In this document: one piece after another, positions 16,550-25,342 of the stretch
Layout: each line of letters starts with the position of its first letter
Numbering within the stretch: position 1 is the first letter of the stretch
NCBI GenBank assembly: GCA_022770365.1
Contig: JALEHU010000126.1
Location: 1 to 48,797 of the forward strand
From: Blautia sp.
Lineage (GTDB): Bacteria > Bacillota > Clostridia > Lachnospirales > Lachnospiraceae
Direction of reading: 5' to 3'
DNA: 48,797 nucleotides
The notes under the pieces: generated by a model
Databases searched by the model: none
Told to the model about the DNA's origin: nothing
The model's input: only the letters and a program-made list of their open reading frames with translations
Position numbers and translations under genes: made by a program

Positions 16550-17887
16550 ATGAATAATGCAACGAAGGATATGACAACCGGTAATTGTATGAAACTGATA
16601 GTTGGATTTTTTATACCTATTCTTGCCGGTAATTTTTTTCAGCAGTTTTACAGCTTTGTGGATTCGGTGGTAGTTGGCAAAGGGATTGGTGACGCGGCAC
16701 TTGCGGCAGTGGGAAATACAGGTTCCGTGAATTTCCTGATCCTGGGATTTGCCATTGGACTGACAGGCGGACTGGGCATCTGTATTTCTCAGTCATTCGG
16801 CGCAGGGAAAACAGAAAAACTTCGCAGGGAAATTGCCATGTCGGTGATCGTCTGTCTGGTGACCGGTATACTGCTCACGATTCTGAGCCTGACTTTTATG
16901 CGCAGGCTTTTTCTGTTTCTGCAGACACCGGAGGATATGCTGACCGATACATTGAATTATTTCAGAGTCATACTGATCGGAAGTACCGTTACCATCTTTA
17001 ATAATTTTGCCATGACGCTGCTCCGGTCGCTGGGAAACAGCAGAGTGCCGCTGATTTCTATGGTGATCTCCTCTGTGGTCAATATCGTACTGGATGTGAT
17101 TTTTGTATTTCCATTGCATATGGGAGTGTTTGGTGCAGCTCTGGCAACGGTTCTGTCTCAGGTCCTGTCGGTTTTGTACTGTTTTCATTATATACGAGCA
17201 CTTGAGAATGTGCTTCCGCAAAAAAAGGACTGGAAACTCAGCGGGGAAATTCTGAAAGAACTGGTTCTGAAGGGACTGCCGGTGGCAGTGATGAATTCGG
17301 TAACTGCTTTTGGAGGAATGGTGCTGCAGTATTTTGTGAATGCCATGGGTACCGGATATGTGGCTGCCTATGCGGCCTGCATGAAGCTGTGTTCCCTTTT
17401 TGAGCAGGCCGGAATCGCGGTAGGTCTGGCGATTCTGACTTTTACAGGACAGAATTTCGGTGCAGGGAGATTTGACCGGATTCGCCAGGGAGTAAGAGAT
17501 GGTGTGATTCTCTCGATTATCGTGAATATTCCGATTTCCCTGGCTCAGCTTCTGATTCCGGAAATCATCACCTCTTTTATGCTGAATGATGCGGTGATCA
17601 TCTCTTACACAAGAGAGTTCCTGTTTCTGACGGGAATTGCGGTTTTTCCGCTGGGCTGGCTTTTCGTGTTCCGCAACGCCTGCCAGGGGATGGGAAAAAC
17701 AGTTCTGCCCATGCTGTCCGGTGTGCTGGAAGTAGTTATGCGTGTGGCGACAGCGCTTCTTCTTGTGCCCGGGCTGGCATTTGCCGGTGTTGCCATTGCC
17801 GAGGTGTCCGCATGGATCGGGGCATTTGTGATGCTGATGATTACTTATGAGATATATTATGCCGGGTTTGCGAAAAGGGAAAAGTGA
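16550..17887 (+). CDS. MATE family efflux transporter, second copy
   Basis: This is a 445-aa MATE exporter with about twelve membrane helices. It starts three bases after the GNAT stop codon, with its ribosome-binding region inside that gene (gagaagg), so the two are cotranscribed. Family segments are FFIPILAGNFFQQFYSFVDS near the N-terminus, GGLGICISQSFGAGK, and the second-half repeat LKGLPVAVMNSVTAFGG. It is clearly different in sequence from the transporter at 14604 and closer to the Lachnospiraceae NorM-like group from memory. Which compound it moves is not shown by the sequence. Confidence 0.88.
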   Translation: MNNATKDMTTGNCMKLIVGFFIPILAGNFFQQFYSFVDSVVVGKGIGDAALAAVGNTGSVNFLILGFAIGLTGGLGICISQSFGAGKTEKLRREIAMSVIVCLVTGILLTILSLTFMRRLFLFLQTPEDMLTDTLNYFRVILIGSTVTIFNNFAMTLLRSLGNSRVPLISMVISSVVNIVLDVIFVFPLHMGVFGAALATVLSQVLSVLYCFHYIRALENVLPQKKDWKLSGEILKELVLKGLPVAVMNSVTAFGGMVLQYFVNAMGTGYVAAYAACMKLCSLFEQAGIAVGLAILTFTGQNFGAGRFDRIRQGVRDGVILSIIVNIPISLAQLLIPEIITSFMLNDAVIISYTREFLFLTGIAVFPLGWLFVFRNACQGMGKTVLPMLSGVLEVVMRVATALLLVPGLAFAGVAIAEVSAWIGAFVMLMITYEIYYAGFAKREK

Positions 17888-17962
17888 ACGGGCGGAGTGT
17901 TATAGTAATTTGAGCAGGAATCATATTTCAGAAAAAGAAATGGTGTGATAAGTGAAAATATC

Positions 17963-17971
17963 TGGTATACT
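17963..17971 (+). promoter_or_regulatory. Extended -10 promoter before the AAA-ATPase-like gene
   Basis: TGgTATACT is an extended -10 element about 23 bases before the start codon. No -35 box is recognisable at the right distance. Confidence 0.5.
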
Positions 17972-17993
17972 GTAAAAAAGGAGGGTATGCCGG

Positions 17994-19718
17994 ATGAATG
18001 TCAGGAAAAAAATGCTTCCCATTGGGATTGAAGATTTTACAGAAATTCGCAAAGGCGAATTTTATTATATAGATAAGACCGGAATGATAGGGGAACTTTT
18101 GGATAATCAGGGTAAAGTAAATCTTTTTACACGTCCCAGAAGATTCGGGAAATCCTTAAATATGAGTATGCTGAAAAGTTTTTTTGACCTGAGTGGAGAT
18201 CAAAAAATTTTCCAGGATTTAAAAATATCTGAAGAAAAATCGCTTTGTGACAAGTATATGGGGAAATTTCCGGTAATCTCTATTTCTCTGAAAGGAGTAA
18301 ATGGGATACATTATGAAAATGCACGTGCTATGATGTGTGCAGCCATTGGAAAAGAGGCAATGCGTTTTCCGTTTCTGTTGGAAAGTGAAAAGCTGACGGA
18401 AAGAGAAAAAGAAACCTATGCTCAGCTGACGAACGTAGATAAAGAAGGTCACGAGCTTTTTCAGATGTCAGATGCTGTGCTGGAAGAAAGTCTGCATACT
18501 CTTTCGGAACTCCTGGAGAGGCATTATGGAAGTAAAACCGTAATTTTAATCGATGAATATGATGTCCCGTTGGCAAAAGCTTCTGAACAGGGATATTATG
18601 ATCAGATGGTTATGCTTCTGCGGAATATGTTCACTCAGGCACTGAAGACCAATGAAAGTCTGCAGTTTGCAGTTCTGACAGGTTGTATGCGTATCGCAAA
18701 AGAGAGTATCTTTACCGGGCTGAATAATCTCCGCGTCCTGTCAATTACAGATGTCCGTTTTGATGAGTATTTTGGATTTACAGACCGGGAAGTCAGAGAT
18801 CTTCTGGAATACTATGAACTTTCGGATCATTATGAAACAATTCGGGAATGGTATGATGGTTATCGGTTCGGAGATGTGGAAGTATACTGTCCATGGGATG
18901 TCATTAATTACTGTGATGCTTTGAGGGCCGATTCCGGGGCACAGCCGAAAGATTACTGGTCCAATACCAGCGGGAACGATGTTGTCAGGCGTTTCATACA
19001 GGAAGCTGACAATGGAGCGACAAAGAGAGAAATCGAAGCATTGGTTGCCGGTGAAATCATTAGAAAAGAGATACATCAGGATTTGACTTACCGTGATATG
19101 TATCAGAATATTGGCAATATCTGGAGTGTTCTTTTTACGACCGGTTATCTGACACAACGAGGGAAACCTGATGGGGATTACCTGTTTCTGGCAATTCCGA
19201 ATATGGAGATACGAAGAATATTTACCAGACAGATTATGGAATACTTCAGAGATCATATAAAAAAAGACGGTGAGTCTGTAAATATGTTTTGTGAAGCTTT
19301 GAAAAATGGAAACACAAAGGATGCTGAAAAACAACTGCAGGCATATCTTCGAAAAACAATCAGTATTCGTGATACATTTGTAAAGAAAAAAATGAAGGAG
19401 AATTTCTATCATGGTATTCTTGTGGGATTACTTGGTTTCAAGGAATCCTGGAGTGTTTTTTCCAACAAAGAATCCGGAGAGGGATACAGTGATATTCTGG
19501 TAGAGATTGATGAAGAACAAACTGGAATTGTGATTGAAATGAAATACGCAGAAGATGGTGATCTTGAATCATCCTGCAGAGATGCTCTTGAACAGATTGC
19601 AAAGAATCGTTATGAAGAACAGCTGCTGGATGATGGGATGGAACATGTTTTGAAATATGGGATTTCCTGTTACAAGAAACGATGTAAAATCGTACGGATG
19701 CAGGAAACCAAAGAGTAA
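17994..19718 (+). CDS. AAA-ATPase-like / PD-(D/E)XK nuclease-like protein
   Basis: This 574-aa protein combines an AAA-ATPase-like domain (PF09820 type, about residues 6-225) with a C-terminal PD-(D/E)XK nuclease-like domain (PF08011 type, about 490-560). The ATG follows AAGGAGGG by eight bases. It opens with IGIEDFTEIRKGEFYYIDKT, characteristic of the family. The P-loop analogue is RPRRFGKS and the Walker B analogue VILIDEYDVP. The C-terminal domain has GYSDILVEI and IVIEMKYAE, giving the D...E-x-K pattern. The family is widespread and highly duplicated in gut Bacteroidetes and Firmicutes. Its function is not established, with mobile-element or defence roles suggested. It is monocistronic, between an extended -10 promoter and a shared terminator. 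Confidence 0.85.
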   Translation: MNVRKKMLPIGIEDFTEIRKGEFYYIDKTGMIGELLDNQGKVNLFTRPRRFGKSLNMSMLKSFFDLSGDQKIFQDLKISEEKSLCDKYMGKFPVISISLKGVNGIHYENARAMMCAAIGKEAMRFPFLLESEKLTEREKETYAQLTNVDKEGHELFQMSDAVLEESLHTLSELLERHYGSKTVILIDEYDVPLAKASEQGYYDQMVMLLRNMFTQALKTNESLQFAVLTGCMRIAKESIFTGLNNLRVLSITDVRFDEYFGFTDREVRDLLEYYELSDHYETIREWYDGYRFGDVEVYCPWDVINYCDALRADSGAQPKDYWSNTSGNDVVRRFIQEADNGATKREIEALVAGEIIRKEIHQDLTYRDMYQNIGNIWSVLFTTGYLTQRGKPDGDYLFLAIPNMEIRRIFTRQIMEYFRDHIKKDGESVNMFCEALKNGNTKDAEKQLQAYLRKTISIRDTFVKKKMKENFYHGILVGLLGFKESWSVFSNKESGEGYSDILVEIDEEQTGIVIEMKYAEDGDLESSCRDALEQIAKNRYEEQLLDDGMEHVLKYGISCYKKRCKIVRMQETKE

Positions 19719-19722
19719 TCAG

Positions 19723-19755
19723 AGAGGAAGTGATTCGAAATGAGTCACTTCCTCT
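19723..19755. terminator. Bidirectional terminator between convergent genes
   Basis: AGAGGAAGTGA and TCACTTCCTCT form a perfect 11-bp stem followed by TTTC on the plus strand. It separates the AAA-ATPase-like gene from carB on the opposite strand. Confidence 0.6.
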
Positions 19756-19775
19756 TTCAATTATTCCGATATTAC

Positions 19776-22700
19776 TTAAGCTTCCAGATCAGTAATCTCA
19801 CTGTGAAGCTGCTGCAGTGATTTTATCTCGCTGCTTCTGTGCGTCTTGACATACCCGATTCCCTCTGCGGTTGCTCTGGCAGCGGCAATGGTGGTCATGT
19901 ACGGAACTTTGGCTTTGATAGCGGCTTTGCGCAGGTAGCTGTCATCATTGACGCTGTCTTTGCCGATCGGAGAGTTGACGATCAGGTCGATTTCTCCGTT
20001 GGTGATCATATCCAGGATATTCGGGCGGCCTTCGTAAAGTTTTTTGACTCTCTCGGCAGGAATTCCTGCGGCAGTGATCAGATCGTAAGTCGTTCCGGTT
20101 GCCACAATGCGGAAACCGTCTTCATGGAATTTCTGTGCAACTTCCACGACTTCTTCTTTGTCCTTGCGGTTCACGGAGATCAGTACGGTTCCCTCTAACG
20201 GAAGCTTCAGCTGGGTTGCTTCCTGAGCCTTGTAGAAAGCCTCCCCGTAGGATGCAGAAAGTCCGAGAACTTCGCCTGTGGAGCGCATTTCCGGTCCAAG
20301 GATCGGGTCTACTTCCTGGAACATATTGAACGGGAATACGGCCTCTTTGACACCGTAATACGGGATATTCTGTTCTTTCAGAGCAGGCACCGGGGATGGA
20401 CGTCCGGTAAGCTCGGAAGTAATGATGTCGGTGGCAACCGGCACCATGCGGATGTTGCAGACTTTGGATACCAGCGGTACGGTACGGGAAGCTCTGGGGT
20501 TGGCTTCCAGAACATAAACCTTGCCGTTTTCGATGGCGTACTGCATGTTCATAAGACCTTTGACATGCATTTCTTCTGCAATTTTTCGTGTATATTCCTT
20601 GATGGTCTGTACATTTTCCGGGGAAATATGAACAGACGGAATGATGCAGGCGGAGTCTCCGGAATGAACGCCGGCAAGCTCGATATGCTCCATAACAGCC
20701 GGAACAAAAGCGTCTGTGCCGTCACTGATGGCATCTGCCTCGCATTCCATGGCATGATTCAGGAAACGGTCGATGAGAATCGGTCGGTCAGGGGTAACAC
20801 CGACTGCGGCCTTCATGTAGCCGGTCATGCTTTCATCATCATAAACCACTTCCATACCGCGTCCGCCCAGAACATAGGAAGGACGGACCATGACAGGATA
20901 GCCGATTTCTTTGGCGATATTCAGGGCTTCCTCCACAGTAGTGGCCATTCCGGATTCCGGCATGGGGATTTCCAGCTTGTCCATCATTGCGCGGAAAAGA
21001 TCGCGGTCTTCTGCAAGGTCAATGACAGAAGGAGAGGTACCCAGGATTTTTACACCGTTTTTCTCCAGATCTGCGGCAAGATTCAGAGGAGTCTGTCCGC
21101 CGAACTGCGCGATGACGCCGAGAGGCTTTTCTTTGCGGTAAATGCTCAGGACATCTTCCAGAGTCAGAGGCTCAAAATACAGTTTGTCTGAGGTATCGTA
21201 GTCTGTGGATACTGTCTCCGGATTGCAGTTGACGATGATCGTCTCGAATCCAAGCTTCTTAAGTGCCAGGGAAGCATGTACGCAGCAGTAGTCAAATTCG
21301 ATACCCTGGCCGATACGGTTGGGACCGCCGCCGAGAATCATGATCTTCGGTTTGTCCTGGGAAATCGGATTTTTGTCCGGGGCATTGTAGGTGGAGTAGT
21401 AGTAAGCGCTGTTTTCTGTACCGCTTACATGAACGCCTTCCCATGCTTCTTCAATGCCGAGAGAAATCCTGCGGTCGCGGATGGATTCCTCGGAAATCTC
21501 CAGAATCTGGCTTAAATATTTGTCAGAGAAGCCGTCTTTTTTGGCCTTAATAAGAAGGTCATCGGACGGCAGGGAACCTTTGGATTTCAGAAGGGTTTCT
21601 TCCTCTTCCACCAGCTCTCTCATCTGTTCGATAAAGTAAGTTTTGATCCTGGTAAGTTCAAAAATTTCTTCTGTGGAAGCGCCTTTGCGGAGTGCTTCAT
21701 ACATAATGAAATGACGGTCGCTGGACGGAGTTCCCAGAAGTCTTAAAAGTTCGTCTTTGGACATGGAATCGTAATTCCGTGCATGACCGAGACCGTAGCG
21801 GCCTGTTTCCAGACTGCGGATGGCTTTCTGGAAGGCTTCCTTATAGGTCTTGCCGATGCTCATGACTTCGCCAACGGCACGCATCTGAGTGCCCAGTTTG
21901 TCTTCTACGCCTTTGAATTTTTCAAAAGCCCAGCGGGCGAATTTAATTACTACATAATCGCCGTCCGGCACATATTTATCCAGTGTGCCGTATTTGCCGC
22001 AGGGGATATCTTTCAGGGTAAGTCCCGTGGCGAGCATTGCGGAAACAAGTGCGATGGGGAAGCCTGTCGCCTTGGATGCAAGTGCAGAAGAACGGGATGT
22101 TCTCGGGTTGATCTCGATGACGATGATACGGTCGGAAACCGGGTCATGGGCAAACTGTACATTGGTTCCGCCGATGACTTCTACGGATTCTACGATTTTA
22201 TACGCCTGTTCCTGAAGGCGTTTCTGACATTCCTCTGAGATGGTCAGCATTGGTGCGGAACAGAAAGAGTCACCTGTGTGGACACCTAAAGGATCGATGT
22301 TTTCGATGAAGCATACGGTGATCATGTTGTTGTCTTTGTCACGGACAACTTCCAGTTCCAGCTCTTCCCAGCCGAGAATGGATTCCTCTACCAGAACCTG
22401 GCCCACAAGACTGGCCTGGAGACCTCTGGCACATACGGTTTTCAGTTCCTCTTTGTTGTAGACGAGACCACCGCCTGCGCCGCCCATGGTATAGGCAGGA
22501 CGGAGAACTACCGGGTAGCCCAGTTTGTCTGCAATAGCAAGAGCTTCGTCAACGCTGTAGGCAACTTCACTTCTTGCCATTTCGATGCCGAGTTTGTTCA
22601 TTGCATTTTTGAATTCGATACGGTCTTCGCCGCGTTCAATGGCATCCGCCTGTACGCCGATGATTTTGACGTTGTATTTGTCAAGAATTCCGGCTTTGTT

Positions 22701-23006
22701 TAATTCTGCGCACAGGTTCAGGCCGGACTGGCCTCCCAGGTTGGGAAGGAGCGCGTCCGGGCGTTCTTTCTTAATAATCTCTTCCAGACGTTCTACATTC
22801 AGTGGCTCGATGTAGGTAACGTCAGCAGTCTCCGGGTCGGTCATGATGGTGGCCGGATTGGAATTCACCAGGACGATCTCGTATCCAAGCTTGCGAAGTG
22901 CTTTGCAGGCCTGGGTACCGGAATAGTCGAATTCACAGGCCTGTCCGATGACGATAGGGCCGGAGCCGATAATAAGTACTTTATGAATATCTGTTCTTTG
23001 TGGCAT
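19776..23006 (-). CDS. carB: Carbamoyl-phosphate synthase large subunit
   Basis: This is CarB, 1076 aa, which makes carbamoyl phosphate from bicarbonate, ATP and ammonia supplied by CarA, for pyrimidine and arginine synthesis. The start is the ATG after GAGGAGGAAATCGAC. The longer open frame upstream, to 23057, crosses this site and the promoter. Both ATP-grasp halves are complete: KVLIIGSGPIVIGQACEFDY and RPAYTMGGAGGG in the first, KIMILGGGPNRIGQGIEFDY and RPSYVLGGRGMEV in the second. The C-terminal ~130 residues are the MGS-like regulatory domain. The length is as in E. coli. The small subunit gene carA, usually adjacent, is not beside it: the upstream neighbour is a divergent transporter and the downstream neighbour is convergent. 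No PyrR or arginine-type attenuator is visible in the very short leader. Confidence 0.97.
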   Translation of the reverse strand: MPQRTDIHKVLIIGSGPIVIGQACEFDYSGTQACKALRKLGYEIVLVNSNPATIMTDPETADVTYIEPLNVERLEEIIKKERPDALLPNLGGQSGLNLCAELNKAGILDKYNVKIIGVQADAIERGEDRIEFKNAMNKLGIEMARSEVAYSVDEALAIADKLGYPVVLRPAYTMGGAGGGLVYNKEELKTVCARGLQASLVGQVLVEESILGWEELELEVVRDKDNNMITVCFIENIDPLGVHTGDSFCSAPMLTISEECQKRLQEQAYKIVESVEVIGGTNVQFAHDPVSDRIIVIEINPRTSRSSALASKATGFPIALVSAMLATGLTLKDIPCGKYGTLDKYVPDGDYVVIKFARWAFEKFKGVEDKLGTQMRAVGEVMSIGKTYKEAFQKAIRSLETGRYGLGHARNYDSMSKDELLRLLGTPSSDRHFIMYEALRKGASTEEIFELTRIKTYFIEQMRELVEEEETLLKSKGSLPSDDLLIKAKKDGFSDKYLSQILEISEESIRDRRISLGIEEAWEGVHVSGTENSAYYYSTYNAPDKNPISQDKPKIMILGGGPNRIGQGIEFDYCCVHASLALKKLGFETIIVNCNPETVSTDYDTSDKLYFEPLTLEDVLSIYRKEKPLGVIAQFGGQTPLNLAADLEKNGVKILGTSPSVIDLAEDRDLFRAMMDKLEIPMPESGMATTVEEALNIAKEIGYPVMVRPSYVLGGRGMEVVYDDESMTGYMKAAVGVTPDRPILIDRFLNHAMECEADAISDGTDAFVPAVMEHIELAGVHSGDSACIIPSVHISPENVQTIKEYTRKIAEEMHVKGLMNMQYAIENGKVYVLEANPRASRTVPLVSKVCNIRMVPVATDIITSELTGRPSPVPALKEQNIPYYGVKEAVFPFNMFQEVDPILGPEMRSTGEVLGLSASYGEAFYKAQEATQLKLPLEGTVLISVNRKDKEEVVEVAQKFHEDGFRIVATGTTYDLITAAGIPAERVKKLYEGRPNILDMITNGEIDLIVNSPIGKDSVNDDSYLRKAAIKAKVPYMTTIAAARATAEGIGYVKTHRSSEIKSLQQLHSEITDLEA

Positions 23007-23028
23007 GTCGATTTCCTCCTCTTGGCTT

Positions 23029-23057
23029 ATTATATATGGAGCATGAGGGAAGGGCAA
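23029..23057 (-). promoter_or_regulatory. Promoter of carB
   Basis: On the minus strand, TTGCCC and TATAAT are 17 bases apart. The -10 box lies 22 bases before the carB ATG, so the leader is only about 15 bases and leaves no room for an RNA attenuator. Confidence 0.7.
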
Positions 23058-23113
23058 GAAAAATCTGTACGGAATGATGAATATAAATTTTTTATTAAAT
23101 ATACGCGAAGAGA

Positions 23114-23142
23114 TTGACTAATAGTCATTTTTGGTATATATT
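23114..23142 (+). promoter_or_regulatory. Promoter of the MMPL/heptad-repeat operon
   Basis: TTGACT and TATATT are spaced by 17 bases, about 80 bases before the MMPL start. Operator-like repeats cover the -35 box and lie about 20 bases downstream of the -10 box. Confidence 0.65.
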
Positions 23143-23174
23143 CATTCGATGAATCGGGAAATGACCAATAGTCA
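23115..23174. promoter_or_regulatory. Twin operator-like palindromes
   Basis: TGACTAATAGTCA (23115-23127, a perfect 5-3-5 palindrome) and TGACCAATAGTCA (23162-23174, one mismatch) are nearly identical. The first overlaps the -35 box and the second lies after the -10 box. Such pairs are typical of a TetR-family repressor. No regulator gene is adjacent, so it must be encoded elsewhere. Confidence 0.65.
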
Positions 23175-23221
23175 TAAAATGAAAAAGACAAGAAAAATAT
23201 ATAAGGAAGAAGGAAGAATCA

Positions 23222-25321
23222 ATGGTAAAGGTAGGAAAAGGAATTGCCAGGCATCGAAAGCTGATCATCCTCATCAGTCTGCTGCTTCTGATACCCTCTG
23301 TAATGGGATTTGCGGCAACCAGGGTCAACTATGATGTGCTGAGTTACCTGCCTGATACCCTGGAGACTGTGAAAGGCCAGGATATTATGGTGGATGAGTT
23401 TGGTATGGGAGCATTTTCCATGATCGTGGTGGAGAACATGGAAATGAAGGATGTCGCTGCGCTGAAAGAAGAAATCGAGCAGGTGGATCATGTGGAAAAT
23501 GTTCTGTGGTATGACAGTGTGATGGATATCAGCGTTCCGGTGGAAATGCTTCCGGATAATCTGAGAGAAGGCTTTTTCCGGGGAGACGCCACGATGATGA
23601 TCGCCTTGTTTGACAATACCACATCTTCTGATGATTCCATGGATGCAGTCACCGAGATGAGGAAAATTGTCTCAAAAGATTGCTTTATCAGCGGTATGAC
23701 AGGAATCGTTACAGATATCAAGGCGCTGGCTTTAAAAGAAATGCCGGTATATGTGGTCATTGCGGCCGGTCTGGCATTTGTGGTGCTTTTGTTTGCCATG
23801 GATTCCATCGTAGTGCCGGTCCTGTTTCTTCTGAGCATCGGAATTGCAATTCTGTACAATATGGGAAGCAATGTGTTTCTGGGGGAAATTTCTTATATTA
23901 CACAGGCCCTGACAGCGGTCCTTCAGCTTGGTGTGACGATGGACTATTCTATTTTCCTGCTGAACAGCTATGAGGACAATAAGAAACGCTTTCCGGGTGA
24001 TGACGAGAGAGCAATGGGGCATGCCATTGCCAATACATTCAAGTCGGTTGTGGGGAGCTCTGTGACGACCATCGCGGGATTTGTGGCTCTTTGCTTTATG
24101 ACATTTGCACTGGGAAGAGACATGGGAATTGTAATGGCAAAAGGTGTTGTCATCGGTGTGATCTGCTGCGTTACGCTGCTTCCGTCACTGATCCTGACCT
24201 TTGATAAGGCGATTGAAAAAACAAGACACAGAAACTTATTGCCGGGTTTTGACAAAGCATCAAAGTTTATTACCAGGCATTACATTATCTGGCTCGTGTT
24301 GTTTCTGGTTCTGCTCTGGCCGGCTATTTACGGAAACAATCATATGCAGATCTATTACAATATTGATAAATCCCTTCCTTCCAGTCTGGCCAGTAACGTG
24401 GCCAATAAGGAGCTGGAAGATGTTTTTGATATGAATACCGTCCATATCGCACTCCTGAAAAACGGAATGGATGCAAAAGAAAAAACAGAAATGCTTCAGA
24501 AAATTGAAGAGGTGGATGGTGTACAGTGGGCACTGGGAATCAATTCCCTGGCTGGCCCTTCTATCCCGGAATCCATGATCCCGGAGAAGCTTCGTTCCAT
24601 GCTGCAGAGTGAGAATTATGAGCTGCAGTTTATCTGTTCCAGGTATCGTACTGCAACAGATGAAGTCAACCAGCAGATAACCGAAATTCAGGAAATTGTA
24701 AAAAGCTACAGCCCGCAGTCCATGGTGATCGGTGAGGCACCGCTTACCAAAGACCTGGCGGATGTCACAGATGTGGATCTGAAAAATGTAAACACGATAT
24801 CTATTGCGGCGATTTTTATCATCATTATGATCGTGTTCAAATCCATATCCCTGCCGGTAATTCTTGTTTCTGTCATTGAATTTGCCATCTGCATTAATAT
24901 GGCAATTCCATATTATCAGGGAATCACGCTTCCGTTTGTCGCGAGCATTGTGGTCGGTACCATACAGCTTGGCGCAACCGTGGATTATGCGATCCTGATG
25001 ACCAGCAGATACCAGAAAGAACGGCACCTTGGAAGAACAAAAAAAGAGGCTGTTTCCATCGCTCACAAAGCCAGCATGAAATCCATTATCATCAGCGGAT
25101 GCAGCTTTTTTGCAGCAACGATCGGAGTGGTTCTGTACTCTCAGGTAGACATGATCAGTTCCATCTGCACCCTGCTTTCCAGAGGCGCCATTATCAGTAT
25201 GCTGGTAGTACTTCTGGTACTTCCTGCAATGTTTATGGTATTTGATCCGATCATCTGCCATACATCCATAGGCTTTCTTCCGCCGAAGAAAAAACATCAT
25301 CAAAAAACGCAGGAAATTTAG
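23222..25321 (+). CDS. MMPL/RND family transporter
   Basis: This 699-aa membrane protein belongs to the MMPL branch of RND transporters, which use the proton gradient to move lipids, surface glycolipids or hydrophobic drugs. The ATG follows a GGAAGAAGGAAG region. Its two homologous halves each have one N-terminal helix, an extracellular domain of about 120-150 residues and a five-helix bundle. Each bundle keeps the Asp-Tyr pair used for proton relay: GVTMDYSIFL in the first half and GATVDYAILM in the second. The C-terminus is Lys/His-rich and cytoplasmic. The next gene, 21 bases downstream, encodes a large secreted repeat protein that is probably its partner. The twin operators upstream suggest induction by a ligand of a repressor. 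Confidence 0.9.
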   Translation: MVKVGKGIARHRKLIILISLLLLIPSVMGFAATRVNYDVLSYLPDTLETVKGQDIMVDEFGMGAFSMIVVENMEMKDVAALKEEIEQVDHVENVLWYDSVMDISVPVEMLPDNLREGFFRGDATMMIALFDNTTSSDDSMDAVTEMRKIVSKDCFISGMTGIVTDIKALALKEMPVYVVIAAGLAFVVLLFAMDSIVVPVLFLLSIGIAILYNMGSNVFLGEISYITQALTAVLQLGVTMDYSIFLLNSYEDNKKRFPGDDERAMGHAIANTFKSVVGSSVTTIAGFVALCFMTFALGRDMGIVMAKGVVIGVICCVTLLPSLILTFDKAIEKTRHRNLLPGFDKASKFITRHYIIWLVLFLVLLWPAIYGNNHMQIYYNIDKSLPSSLASNVANKELEDVFDMNTVHIALLKNGMDAKEKTEMLQKIEEVDGVQWALGINSLAGPSIPESMIPEKLRSMLQSENYELQFICSRYRTATDEVNQQITEIQEIVKSYSPQSMVIGEAPLTKDLADVTDVDLKNVNTISIAAIFIIIMIVFKSISLPVILVSVIEFAICINMAIPYYQGITLPFVASIVVGTIQLGATVDYAILMTSRYQKERHLGRTKKEAVSIAHKASMKSIIISGCSFFAATIGVVLYSQVDMISSICTLLSRGAIISMLVVLLVLPAMFMVFDPIICHTSIGFLPPKKKHHQKTQEI

Positions 25322-25342
25322 TCAGAAAAGGAGTTGTTCTAT

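Noticed and set aside
24260-25303. 347-codon minus-strand open frame
   Set aside because: It lies opposite the well-supported MMPL gene and has no family resemblance.
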